Shown in pieces: positions 42,912 through 51,346 of a stretch of 64,000 bases of DNA; positions within the stretch are counted from its first letter, which is position 1, and each line of letters starts with the position of its first letter. The stretch covers positions 539,961-603,960 of the forward strand of contig CAVUAD010000005.1 of assembly GCA_963739355.1 (NCBI GenBank), read 5' to 3'. The notes beneath the pieces are model-generated. The model searched no databases and was not told where the DNA came from. It was given only the letters and a program-made list of their open reading frames with translations. Source of the stretch: JAWVFM01 sp963739355 (GTDB lineage: Bacteria; Actinomycetota; Thermoleophilia; Solirubrobacterales; 70-9). The translations under genes and the position numbers were made by a program.

Positions 42912-44026
42912 GTCGCCGCCTTCACCGTCGACATGGGCAGTACGAGGCGAACGCGCCACCGGTCGTTCCCGTATGGACCGAATTCGAGGACGCCGCCCTT
43001 CTGAATCGCGTCGAGTGCGGCCAGCTTGAGGCCGACGCCGCCACCGGCATTGACGCGGCTCGGGGCACCGTCGTTGCTGATCTCGAGCTTGAATGCGTCG
43101 CCGCCGGCGGTGGTCTCTATGGATGCGTCTGTCGCGGCGGCGTGCTTGCCGATGTTGTGGAGAGCCTCGGCGAGGACCGATTGAGCCAGCGGCTCGAAGT
43201 CGGGCGGCGGATCGGCATCCAACCGAAGCCTCGGCTTCAGGTCCGGGTAGTGGGCGAGGAGCCGCTCGCACTCCTCATGCAGCGAAGAGCTGGGCGCGGG
43301 CCTGGGGGGGTCGCCGGTCCTCTGCAGGGCCGATCGCAAATCGTCGATGGCCGAGCGCAGTTCGTCGGCCGCGCGCCTGCGCTCTGCGGTCCCCAGATCC
43401 CCTTCGGTATCGAGGACGAGGGAGAGTCCGAAGAGCCTCTGGATGACGCTGTCGTGCACGTCGCGAGCGAGCGTGACCCGCTCGGCGAGAAGCTTCGCGC
43501 GTTGGCGCTGCTCGAACCCGATTCGGGTGCTGGCCGCCAGCGCTGCCGTCTTGCCGACCGCCCACATGAGGTCGCGGTTTGCCGGGTCGAGGTCGAGTGC
43601 GAGGCCGCCGCGGTCGCAGAGCATCACGCCCAGCCAGCGGTCCTTGGCCGCCACCGGGACACAGGCGATCTCCCGCACCCCAGGCAGCTCGCGGTGGCGC
43701 GGCGCGATCGACGCCGCCATGTCGGAGCTGATCACGACTCGATCCTCCGCCAAGGCTTGGGCTGCGATCGGGGTTTCGCCAAGGGTGCCGTGCAATTCGT
43801 GGATGGTCGCCTCGTCGATCCCGTGGTTGCCCGCTGGTCTCACTCGTTTCTCGCGCTCGTCGTACAGCAAGAGCGCACACCGAGTCAGCGGGGTCAACTC
43901 GCACACGCCGAGGCAGAGTCGGTCGTAGAACTCTCGCGGCGAGCCCTCCGCTGCGCCACCAAGCGCGCCGAGGAAGGAGAGCAGGACAGCGCGGATGGGC
44001 CCGTAGGCGTCGCCTCTTCCGGCCAC
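42908..44026 (-). CDS. GAF-domain sensor histidine kinase (HisKA_3 type)
   Basis: A 372-residue soluble kinase with no membrane segment. A GAF domain (about 40-180; FYDRLCLGVCELTPLTRCALLLYDE through VAAKDRWLGVMLCDRGG) precedes the HisKA_3 helix pair with the phospho-His in TLARDVHDSVIQRLFGLSL, and a HATPase domain (LAEALHNIGKHAAATDAS, GGGVGLKLAALD). The start is placed at GTG 44026 without a clear ribosome site; the frame is open much further but that part is antisense to ctaB. Confidence 0.85.
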   Translation of the reverse strand: MAGRGDAYGPIRAVLLSFLGALGGAAEGSPREFYDRLCLGVCELTPLTRCALLLYDEREKRVRPAGNHGIDEATIHELHGTLGETPIAAQALAEDRVVISSDMAASIAPRHRELPGVREIACVPVAAKDRWLGVMLCDRGGLALDLDPANRDLMWAVGKTAALAASTRIGFEQRQRAKLLAERVTLARDVHDSVIQRLFGLSLVLDTEGDLGTAERRRAADELRSAIDDLRSALQRTGDPPRPAPSSSLHEECERLLAHYPDLKPRLRLDADPPPDFEPLAQSVLAEALHNIGKHAAATDASIETTAGGDAFKLEISNDGAPSRVNAGGGVGLKLAALDAIQKGGVLEFGPYGNDRWRVRLVLPMSTVKAAT

Positions 44027-44272
44027 CTCACGCGAATCCGGTGCGGGTCCCCCAGGGTTGGGTCCGGCCTCGATCTTCAGCCCGTCATCGATTATGCGTA
44101 CCGCTACACCAGGACGAGGGTTTCGTTGCGCATCGCGGGAGCTGCTGTCGGGTACCCGGATGAGGCTGGTGCTTCGGCTCCCGCCCGGACATTTGACAGT
44201 CCACTCGTGCGCGGCGATACTTGCGGCGGCGGGCGACCCGCTCGCCGCTGGCATGCGTTCCCCGAGGAGCCG

Positions 44273-45568
44273 GTGGGACTCACCGAGCAAGCGATAGAGG
44301 CTTCGCGACGACCGACGGCGAGAGCCGTGCGGGGCGATATCGCCGACGTCGGCGAGCCCGCTGCCGGTGCATGGCTGCGACTGGCGGCGCTCGCGGGTGC
44401 CGCCACGACCGGGCTCGTCGTGATCAGCGGAGCCATGCATCTCGGTGTTCCCCACACGGCGGCGGCCGTCATCGCCGTCCCGCCGCTGGCGGCAGTGGTC
44501 CTCGCCGCGGCCATCGCGCACCGCGGGCTGCTTGTGGCCTCGGCCGCGGCTCTGGGGCTGTTCGGGCTGGAGAGCGCCTTCGGCGCCTTCGTGGCCGCGC
44601 CGGGCATCCAGAATGGGCGGTCGCAGCTGCACCTCGCCTTCGGCGGGCTCGCCTTCGCCGCGGCGCTGCTCAGCGCGGCCGCCGCGTTCCGCGGCGAGCC
44701 CGTGGCTCCCGGCGCCTGGCGGGACTATCTGGCCCTGACCAAGCCTCGGATCATGATCCTGCTGCTGATCACCGCGGCCGCCGGGATGTTCGTGGGCGCC
44801 GGGGGAATGCCCGAGCTCGGTCAGCTCGTCGTCCTCCTCGCCGGCGGGGCGCTCGCCTCTGCCGGAGCGAGCGCGCTCAACCACTACCTCGACCGCGACA
44901 TCGACGGCCTGATGGGGGCGCGGACCGCCAACAGGCCAATCGTTGCCGGGCGGATCACCGCGCCCCGCGCGCTGGAGTTCGGGCTCGTCCTCTCGGCGTT
45001 CTCGTTCGTCCTCCTGGGCAGCCTCGTCAACGTCCTCACCGCTGCGCTGGCGCTCGTCGGCGGCCTCTTCTACGTGATCGTCTACACGCGCTGGCTGAAG
45101 CGCTGGACGGTCCAGAACATCGTCATCGGAGGCGCCGCCGGCGCCGTGCCTCCCCTGGTCGGCTGGGCCGCGGCGACCGGCAACCTGACCCTGCCCGCGA
45201 TCTCCCTGTTCCTGATCATCTTCCTCTGGACGCCACCACATTTCTGGGCGCTGGCGCTGCTGATCAAGCGCGACTACGCGGCGGCGAGCATCCCGATGCT
45301 GCCCGTCGTCCGCGGCGACCGCGAGACCTCACGCCGGATCCTGGCCTACTCGCTGGCGCTTGCCACGACGACGCTTCTGCCATTCCTCTGGCACGCGGTC
45401 GGCGACGTCTACCTCGTTGTTGCGCTGGCGCTCGACGCGATCTTCATCGGCCTCGCGGTGGGACTCGTTCGCGAGACGACCCAGCGCCGCGCCGGGCGCC
45501 TGTTCCATTTCTCGCTGCTCTACCTCGCCGTCCTCTTTGCGGCGATGGCGATCGACGTCGTGATCTAG
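44273..45568 (+). CDS. ctaB: Protoheme IX farnesyltransferase (heme O synthase) with CtaA-like N-terminal extension
   Basis: A 431-residue UbiA-family protein. The C-terminal 300 residues are CtaB: YLALTKPRIMILLLITAAAGM, the prenyl-diphosphate site NHYLDRDIDGLMGARTANRPI, and YTRWLKRWTVQNIVIGGAAGA. It makes heme O from heme B for the oxidases encoded here. About 130 extra N-terminal residues hold about four hydrophobic helices, with His in AIAHRGLLVASAAALGLFGL and in SQLHLAFGGLAFAA, a pattern resembling one half of heme A synthase (CtaA). GTG at 44273 follows GAGGAGCC. Confidence 0.88.
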   Translation: MGLTEQAIEASRRPTARAVRGDIADVGEPAAGAWLRLAALAGAATTGLVVISGAMHLGVPHTAAAVIAVPPLAAVVLAAAIAHRGLLVASAAALGLFGLESAFGAFVAAPGIQNGRSQLHLAFGGLAFAAALLSAAAAFRGEPVAPGAWRDYLALTKPRIMILLLITAAAGMFVGAGGMPELGQLVVLLAGGALASAGASALNHYLDRDIDGLMGARTANRPIVAGRITAPRALEFGLVLSAFSFVLLGSLVNVLTAALALVGGLFYVIVYTRWLKRWTVQNIVIGGAAGAVPPLVGWAAATGNLTLPAISLFLIIFLWTPPHFWALALLIKRDYAAASIPMLPVVRGDRETSRRILAYSLALATTTLLPFLWHAVGDVYLVVALALDAIFIGLAVGLVRETTQRRAGRLFHFSLLYLAVLFAAMAIDVVI

Positions 45569-45791
45569 CGCGCTGTGCCGAGTAGGCCGGCTCGGGGCGT
45601 CGGGTCCCGGAATGGGCCCTGGCGCCCAGACCTACGGCGGGGTGCCGTGCAGCACGTCGCTCTGCGCGCTTGAGATGTGTCTGCGACGGCCTGTCCGCGA
45701 CGAGGTGCGGAAGCCGCATCGTCGCGAACAGCAGCGTGAGGAGAAGGGCTGCCGCGACGGCGTTGAGGGCGATTGCAGATGCGATCGTCAT
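45444..45791 (-). CDS. Small membrane protein, C-terminus uncertain
   Basis: ATG at 45791 has GGAG 9 bases upstream. The first 30 residues form one hydrophobic helix (IASAIALNAVAAALLLTLLFATM) followed by MRLPHLVADRPS. After about residue 60 the frame runs antisense to the end of ctaB, so the natural stop may have been displaced by an indel. It lies at the end of the second oxidase operon's strand. Confidence 0.4.
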   Translation of the reverse strand: MTIASAIALNAVAAALLLTLLFATMRLPHLVADRPSQTHLKRAERRAARHPAVGLGARAHSGTRRPEPAYSAQRARSRRRSPSPQRGRRGRAARNGTGARRGAGSSRERVPPRGR

Positions 45792-45862
45792 CGTTCTCAG
45801 CTCCAGTGGTTGCTCCACTGACAAGCCTTCCCATTACCCCGTTAAGCCGTAAACCAAGCGGC

Positions 45863-45881
45863 CGGTAAGAATTCGGTAAGA
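45863..45881 (-). promoter_or_regulatory. Two CGGTAAGA direct repeats spaced one helical turn
   Basis: CGGTAAGA at 45863-45870 and again at 45874-45881 (11-bp period), in an AT-richer stretch upstream of the small membrane protein gene. Such spacing is typical of response-regulator or other dimer binding sites; the binder is unknown. Confidence 0.35.
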
Positions 45882-45914
45882 TGGATCGCGGCGCCTGCTC
45901 CGGGGTCGCCGCGC

Positions 45915-46391
45915 TCAGTCCGCCGAGCGCAGAGCCGCGCGAAGCGTGGCGAGCTTCTGGGGTCCCTGCAGGACCTGGGTGATCGCTCCGCGGGAGTCGA
46001 GGATGTAGGTGGTGGGCAAGCCCACGATCCCGAAGCGGTTGCCGACGACGCCGTCGGCGTCGCGAAGGTTCGGGAAGCTCCACGAGTAATGGCTCACGAA
46101 GGAGCGGGCGCCGGAGAGGCCGTCGGTCCAATCGACGCCGACCAGCCGCGCCTGCCCATGCAGCGAGTGGGAGAGCTGATCCAGCACCGGCGCCTCCTGG
46201 CGGCACGGCGTACACCAGCTCGCCCAGAAGTTGATCGCCGCAGGTTCTCCGCGAAGGGTGCCCAGGGTGGCGCGGGGCGGGACGAGGACATCCGCGGCAG
46301 CGCCGGTGCAGGCCGGCCCCGCACGCCGCTCGACGTCCCGCTGAGCAGCTCGGCGACGATCAGCGCGCCGATCGACCGCAAGGATCGCCAA
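45915..46391 (-). CDS. TlpA/ResA-like thioredoxin-fold protein, N-terminus disturbed by compensating frameshifts
   Basis: The C-terminal 115 residues are a TlpA-like thioredoxin domain: INFWASWCTPCRQEAPVLDQL (CxxC), SFPNLRDADGVVGNRFGIVGLPTTYILDSRG (cis-Pro loop). The 477-base frame starts at TTG 46391. Before the domain the in-frame residues are Arg-rich, while another frame over about 46270-46370 reads IGALIVAELLSGTSSGVRGR, a proper export segment. Two opposite one-base shifts would restore SRLWLGLAILA plus that segment. The natural start is probably at 46412, where ATC stands with AGGAGGA upstream. Likely role: thiol reduction for copper-site assembly. Confidence 0.75.
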   Translation of the reverse strand: MAILAVDRRADRRRAAQRDVERRAGPACTGAAADVLVPPRATLGTLRGEPAAINFWASWCTPCRQEAPVLDQLSHSLHGQARLVGVDWTDGLSGARSFVSHYSWSFPNLRDADGVVGNRFGIVGLPTTYILDSRGAITQVLQGPQKLATLRAALRSAD

Positions 46392-46425
46392 CCCGAGCCA
46401 GAGCCGACTGATGGTCTGTCTCCTC

Positions 46426-47099
46426 CTACCGGGAGGCCAGGATCGGCACGTCGTGCACGATCTGCGACGGCTTGAAGTTGGCCGGGTAGAGGGTCGTGAT
46501 TCGGCCCGAGGCGTCGATCCCGTAGATCAGGGCCGAATGCTCGACGGCATCCGGATTCTTCTTGCTCTTCGATGCCTTCGAGACGATGTTCCAGTCGCTC
46601 CAGGTCCGCTCGAGCTGCCGGCGGGATCCGATGAGGTACTGCATCCGCCCGGTCATCCGGTGCGCCTTCAGGAACGCGTTCACCGTCTTCGGCGTATCGC
46701 CCTTCGGGTCGACCGAGACCGCGATGATCTGGACGTCCTTGGCGGCCGATCCCAACTGCGCCTGGGCCGTGTGGAGGTTGCCGACGATGAGCGGGCAGAT
46801 GTCCGGGCAGTGGTCGTAGATGAAGGTCACGAGCACTGCCTTCCCTCGGTACTGGCGGATGTTGACCGGTTGCCCGAGCGAGTTGGAGAGGGACAGCGGC
46901 GGGGCCGGCTGCCGCGGGGTGGCGGCGATTCCGGCGAAGGACGTCGTCGAGCCCGTGCTCTTGGCACCCTGAGCCGCCGTGGCGCCACCGCTGCCACCGC
47001 AGCCGCTGATTGCGATCGCAGCCGCGACCACCGCGACCACCGCCGCGGAGATGCGAGCCGAAAGGCCCGAGCCGAGCCGGTGTTCGAGGGGGCGTTCAT
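46426..47099 (-). CDS. SCO1/SenC copper chaperone, with a one-base deletion near 47080
   Basis: A lipoprotein with lipobox AISGCGG and the SCO copper site: TFIYDHCPDICPLIVGN (CxxxC) and the distal His in DAVEHSALIYGID. SCO proteins load copper into the CuA site of oxidase subunit II, which fits the operon. ATG at 47099 begins MNAPSNTGS in one frame, and GLSARISAAVVAVVAAAIAIS follows in the next; the 674-base span is one base short. The lost base lies in the GGCTCGGCTCGGG run. Unless corrected, translation could start only within the signal segment. Confidence 0.82.
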
Positions 47100-47224
47100 C
47101 GGGTCGTTTTTCCCATCGCCTTTGCCGCCTGCGGCCCGCCCGCTCACACGATCGCGGCGGACGCACCGTCTTCCAAGTATTGCGCGAGGCGCCTCTCGGC
47201 GACGCCCGCCACGTGGCTTTTCGT

Positions 47225-47837
47225 TCAGCTCCCGGGGGCGAGCGCCCGCAGGTCCTCGGCCAGCCAGCCCGGTGGGAATGGGTAGAGCATTCCGGCGCGC
47301 TCGAAGCCACCCTGATCGATCAGGTAGACGGCGGGAGTGCGGACCGCGCCGGCCGTGGTGGCGATCCGGTAAGAGCTGAATACCGGGGCCAGGCGCGACC
47401 GGGAGCCGAGCAGCCAATGCCAGCTTCGTCTCGCCGGCGACGCCCCAGCGCCTCATCGCGGCTCGCGCCGAGCCGGGGGAGTCGTGCTGAGGGTCGGCCC
47501 CGACCACCACCACGACCGGACGCTCACGCCGGGGCACGTAACGGAGCGCCGTGGCGATGGCGCGTGGTTCGCGCGCACAAGCTCCCCGGCAGCGCGAATT
47601 GAGAAAGGCAAGCAGCACGGGTTGTCCGCGAAGCGATGACAGCGACGTCGACCGCCCTGCCTGGTCCGGCAGAGTGAACCCCGGCGCCGTCCGTCTGCCC
47701 GGGGGCCAGGTCGCCTGCCCGAGCAGACGAGGAGCGGGAGCGTCAGGGCGGGAGTCGCCATGGGCGACGAGGACGACCGCGGTGACCGCCGCCGTCGCGC
47801 CGAGCAGCGCGATTGCGACGCCCGCACGCCTCCTCAC
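47225..47837 (-). CDS. Thioredoxin-fold SCO/AhpC-like protein, frameshifted near 47416
   Basis: GTG at 47837 starts an exported protein (GVAIALLGATAAVTAVVLVAHG signal or anchor). The fold is seen in FTLPDQAGRSTSLSSLRGQPVLLAFLNSRCRGACAREP, with cysteines spaced C-x3-C as in SCO proteins, and VVVVVGADPQHD. After GETKLAL the frame is lost; the conserved end (LLGSRSRLAPVFSSYRIATT, PAVYLIDQGGFERAG, PPGWLAEDLRALAPGS) is in another frame that stops at 47225. It probably assists oxidase copper assembly. Confidence 0.72.
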
Positions 47838-47962
47838 TCAGGATGGCGGTGCCGCAACAGCAGCACGTACCACACGAGCAGCACGATGAGCACAGCGAGC
47901 GGCACTGCCCAGGTAAGGACTCCCTGAGCTGCGATCGAGGTGGCGAGCGTGAGCGTCTGCAT
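47834..47962 (-). CDS. 42-residue single-helix membrane protein
   Basis: ATG at 47962 with a strong GAGGAGG site. One hydrophobic helix (GVLTWAVPLAVLIVLLVWYVLLL) and a short basic HRHPE tail. Its stop overlaps the GTG of the SCO/AhpC-like gene (GTGA). The good ribosome site and coupling support a real gene in the oxidase operon; it may be a small oxidase subunit or assembly factor. Confidence 0.65.
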   Translation of the reverse strand: MQTLTLATSIAAQGVLTWAVPLAVLIVLLVWYVLLLRHRHPE

Positions 47963-47975
47963 GGTCCTCCTCGTT

Positions 47976-48839
47976 CTATTGGTTCGCGGCCAGCGAGCCG
48001 GCCGGTGGTGGGGCGGGGCGGGAGTGCTTGGGCGCCAGCCAGCGGAACGCGATCACGATGATCGCGATGGTGAAGGGTAGGGACCCGGGTACCCACATCA
48101 CCCCGGCGGCCAGCTGTTGGTCGGCGAGTGCGGTGATCCCGCCGGGTCTGCCGGCGAGCTCCGCGTAGGGGGCATACAGAGGGGAGGTCGAGAGCGCCAG
48201 CACGATCGCGAGCATCCAGCTGATCACCAGAGCGCCGCCGACGTAGGCGGCGCGCATGGTCTGCGTGAGGCGGGAGCGCCAGGGCGGCGAGTCGATTACG
48301 CGAGTCCAGAAGAGCAGGCCGGTGGCGAAGAACATGGCGTGCTCGGCGGCGTGGACCGGCGGATAGCGCAGCGCCGCGTCGTAGGCGAACGGGAGATGCC
48401 AGGCGATCAGGTTGATGTTGAAGGCGAGCCACGAGGGCAGGGGATCGGCGAGGATGCGAGCCGCGCCTCGAAGCGGCGCCGAGAAGCGCCCGGTCGCGAG
48501 GCTCCGGGCGACACGTCGGCGAGTATCGAGTGGGAAGGCGTGCCACATCCGGTTCCACGGCCGGGCCAGGGCGAGCAGCGCGGGAGCGACCATCAGCAGA
48601 AGCACGTGCTGGACCATGTGGACCCAGAGCAGCTTGTCGGCGAGTCCGTCGATGGGCGAGTCGAGAGCGACGACGATCGTCGCCAGGCCCGCGACAAAGG
48701 AGGCGGTGCGCCAGCGGCCGACCGCTCCACCGGACCGCGACAGTTGCCTGCCTCCGAGCCAGTAGAGCCACGCGGCGGCAATCACCCAGCCGAGCGCCGG
48801 GTCGGCGGTCCAGCTCAGTGCGCCTGGTGACACCGGCAT
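47976..48839 (-). CDS. ctaG: CtaG-type cytochrome c oxidase assembly protein (caa3_CtaG family)
   Basis: A 287-residue polytopic protein of the caa3_CtaG family: DSPIDGLADKLLWVHMVQHVLLLMVAPALLALARPW, FNINLIAWHLPFAYDAALRYPPVHAAEHAMFFATGLLFWTRVIDSPPW, with several conserved membrane His. The family is needed for caa3 oxidase assembly in Bacillus. ATG at 48839 is 10 bases past the ctaE2 stop. Confidence 0.85.
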   Translation of the reverse strand: MPVSPGALSWTADPALGWVIAAAWLYWLGGRQLSRSGGAVGRWRTASFVAGLATIVVALDSPIDGLADKLLWVHMVQHVLLLMVAPALLALARPWNRMWHAFPLDTRRRVARSLATGRFSAPLRGAARILADPLPSWLAFNINLIAWHLPFAYDAALRYPPVHAAEHAMFFATGLLFWTRVIDSPPWRSRLTQTMRAAYVGGALVISWMLAIVLALSTSPLYAPYAELAGRPGGITALADQQLAAGVMWVPGSLPFTIAIIVIAFRWLAPKHSRPAPPPAGSLAANQ

Positions 48840-48849
48840 TGCCGCCGTC

Positions 48850-49458
48850 TCAGAGCAGGTAGAGGACGAACCAGCTGAGCACGCCGATCGTCGCGAGCAG
48901 CGCCCAGTAGAAAGCGGCGTCGCCGAGCCCGGCGGGAAGCTCGCCGGCCGAACCGTCCGCGGCTCGCGCGCGGTTGCGAATCCCCTCGGCCACGACGATC
49001 TCCACCCAATACAGGGCCAGCAGGGCAAAGACGACGAACATGATCGTCCAGCCCATGAAGACGCTGGCGTAGCCGCCGTCCTGGGGGCCGAATCCGAGGT
49101 TGGCGTACTCGAACACCTGCACGACACAGGCTGCGAGGCCGAGGACCAGCGCCGCGGCAGCGGCGGGGATCCAGGCCGCCCCGCGCTTGCCCGCGCGCGC
49201 CGCGTAGAGGAACGAGCCAGCACTCGCGGCGAAGAGCACGACGATCGCCGTTCCGTATCCGCCCGGCGGATCGACCCGGTCCGGGCGCCAGTGACCGCCG
49301 TTGTTGAGCGAGCGCAGGTAGAAGTAGGCGAACACGAAGGCGAGGAAGAACATGATCGTAGTGCCGGCGATGATCCGCGCCCCGATCCAGAGGTTGCGCT
49401 CGTGAACCTCGGGCGGCTCGGCGAGCGGATCGGGTGGGTTTTGTGCGACGTCGCTCAT
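48850..49458 (-). CDS. ctaE: Cytochrome c oxidase subunit III (second oxidase)
   Basis: A 202-residue COX3 protein with five hydrophobic helices (GARIIAGTTIMFFLAFVFAYFYLRSL, GTAIVVLFAASAGSFLYAA, WIPAAAAALVLGLAACVVQVFEY, ASVFMGWTIMFVVFALLALYWVEI, AAFYWALLATIGVLSWFVLYLL). It differs clearly from the first COX3 at 10217. Confidence 0.88.
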   Translation of the reverse strand: MSDVAQNPPDPLAEPPEVHERNLWIGARIIAGTTIMFFLAFVFAYFYLRSLNNGGHWRPDRVDPPGGYGTAIVVLFAASAGSFLYAARAGKRGAAWIPAAAAALVLGLAACVVQVFEYANLGFGPQDGGYASVFMGWTIMFVVFALLALYWVEIVVAEGIRNRARAADGSAGELPAGLGDAAFYWALLATIGVLSWFVLYLL

Positions 49459-49462
49459 GGCT

Positions 49463-51346
49463 CTAGCCCGGGGCCGGCGCGGGCGATTCGGCGGGCGGCG
49501 GAGTCGGCGCCATCCCGTAGTCGTAGGGGTCGGAGTCGATCACGGGGATGGTGTCGAAGTTGTGGGCAGGAACCGGCGTCGGCAGCTGCCACTCCAGCGA
49601 CTTCGAATCCCAGGGGTTGGCCGCGGCCGGCTTGCGAACGAAGATCAGCGAGTAGACGGCGTTGAAGAGAAACACGAGCATCGAGGCGCCGAGCACGAAT
49701 GCGGAAACCGAAACCCAAATGTTGAGGGGCTGGAGGTTCGACGGGTAGGTCGAGACGCGCCGCGCCATGCCCATCACGCCAAGGGCGAACAGCGGGGCAA
49801 AGGTTGAGTTGAAGGCGATGAACATCGACCAGAAATGGATCTTCGCCATCCGCAGGTTGAACTCGAAGCCGATCATCTTCGGGACCCAGTAGTAGATCGC
49901 CGCGAAGAAGGCGAATATCAGGCCGCCCATGATCGTGTAGTGGAAGTGGGCCATGACGAAGAAGCTGCCGTGCGTGCTGACATCGCTTGGGGCGTCGGAT
50001 AGGAAGACGCCCGAGATGCCGCCGATGAAGAAGTTGAAGAACCAGGCCAGGCAGAAGAGCATCGGCACGGTGAACCTCGTGCGCGCCTTCCACAGCGTTC
50101 CCATTCCGCACAGGAAGATCAGTCCGGTCGGCACCGAGATGATCTCGGTCGAGAGCATGTAGAACGGCCGCAGCGCCGAGTTGATGCCGCTGACGAACAG
50201 ATGGTGCTGCCAGACGAAGAAGCTCAACAGTCCCACGCCGAGTATCCCGGAGACGGCGAGGCGGTAACCCCAAAGGGGTCTTCGCGCGAAGACGGGAAGG
50301 ATCTCGAGGATGATCCCGAAGCCGGGCAGCGCAAGGACGTACACCTCCGGATGGCCGAAGAACCAGAAGAGGTTCTGGAACAGGTAGGGGCTACCACCGG
50401 AGCTGGTGATGAAGAACGAGGTCTGCAGGCCGCGGTCGAGCCCGACCATGAGGAGGACCGCGATCAGAACCGGCGCCGCCAGCACCATCAGGCCGGAGGT
50501 GGCAATCGCCCCCCAGCAGAAGATGGGCAGCCGTCCCCAGGTCAGCCCCGGGGCTCGCATCGTGACGATCGTCGCGATGAGGTTCAGCCCCAGGAGGGTC
50601 ATCGAGATCCCGACGAGCGCAAAGAAGAAGATGTAGGAGTCGAAGCCCCAGTTGGCCTCGTCGTTGAGGGGCCCATAGCCGGTCCACCCGGTCGGGAAAC
50701 CACCGAAGGAGATCGTCGAGACGAGGATCACGCCGGCCGCCATCAGCAGCCAGAAGCTGAGCGCCTCGAGTCGCGGGAAGGCCATGCGGCGGGCGCCGAT
50801 CATCAGCGGCACGAAGTAGTTGGCGAAGGGCCCCAGGACCCCCGAGGTCATGATTCCCATCATCATCGTTCCGTGCAGGCCAACGAGCGTGAGATAGTTG
50901 CCGGCGCCCCATAGCTGCGGGGAGGGCCGCAGAAGCTCGGCGCGTATCAGCATCGCGTTCAGCCCGCCGATGAAGAAGAAGACGCCGATCCCGATCAGGT
51001 ACTGCTTGCCGATCACCTTGTGGTCGGTGGACAGGCGGAAGTACTGGCCGATCCCTTCGTCGTCCTCGTTCTCACGGACCGAGGGCGCGCGGCCGGCAAG
51101 CCGCGCGAGCGGGTAGCGGGCGAAGCCAAGCCCGACGACGAAGCCAATGGCAAAGCCGATGTAGCCGAGCATCAGCGCCACGTCGTTCTGGTTCGTGTCG
51201 GCGACGTACTCGAGGCTGGTGGCGTGGATCTGGTGGCCAAGCCACCAGGCGACGTAGAAGCCCGCCACACCCAGCACAACCCCGGTCAGGAGGTTGAAGC
51301 CGATGACGCGGCGCCACAGCGGGCGCGGCTCGACCTGCGCGTTCAC
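49463..51346 (-). CDS. ctaD: Cytochrome c oxidase subunit I (second oxidase)
   Basis: A 627-residue A1-type catalytic subunit with GHPEVYVLALPGFG, VWQHHLFVSG (CuB His pair) and VMAHFHYTIMGG (heme ligands). It has an N-terminal extension of about 100 residues with two extra hydrophobic helices before the usual LSTDHKVIGKQY start. GTG at 51346 overlaps the ctaC2 stop and follows GAGGAGGG. Confidence 0.94.
   Translation of the reverse strand: MNAQVEPRPLWRRVIGFNLLTGVVLGVAGFYVAWWLGHQIHATSLEYVADTNQNDVALMLGYIGFAIGFVVGLGFARYPLARLAGRAPSVRENEDDEGIGQYFRLSTDHKVIGKQYLIGIGVFFFIGGLNAMLIRAELLRPSPQLWGAGNYLTLVGLHGTMMMGIMTSGVLGPFANYFVPLMIGARRMAFPRLEALSFWLLMAAGVILVSTISFGGFPTGWTGYGPLNDEANWGFDSYIFFFALVGISMTLLGLNLIATIVTMRAPGLTWGRLPIFCWGAIATSGLMVLAAPVLIAVLLMVGLDRGLQTSFFITSSGGSPYLFQNLFWFFGHPEVYVLALPGFGIILEILPVFARRPLWGYRLAVSGILGVGLLSFFVWQHHLFVSGINSALRPFYMLSTEIISVPTGLIFLCGMGTLWKARTRFTVPMLFCLAWFFNFFIGGISGVFLSDAPSDVSTHGSFFVMAHFHYTIMGGLIFAFFAAIYYWVPKMIGFEFNLRMAKIHFWSMFIAFNSTFAPLFALGVMGMARRVSTYPSNLQPLNIWVSVSAFVLGASMLVFLFNAVYSLIFVRKPAAANPWDSKSLEWQLPTPVPAHNFDTIPVIDSDPYDYGMAPTPPPAESPAPAPG

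Noticed and set aside
45444..45570. The full 115-residue length of the minus-strand small membrane frame
   Set aside because: The distal half is antisense to ctaB and compositionally like shadow sequence; only the N-terminal part is believable.
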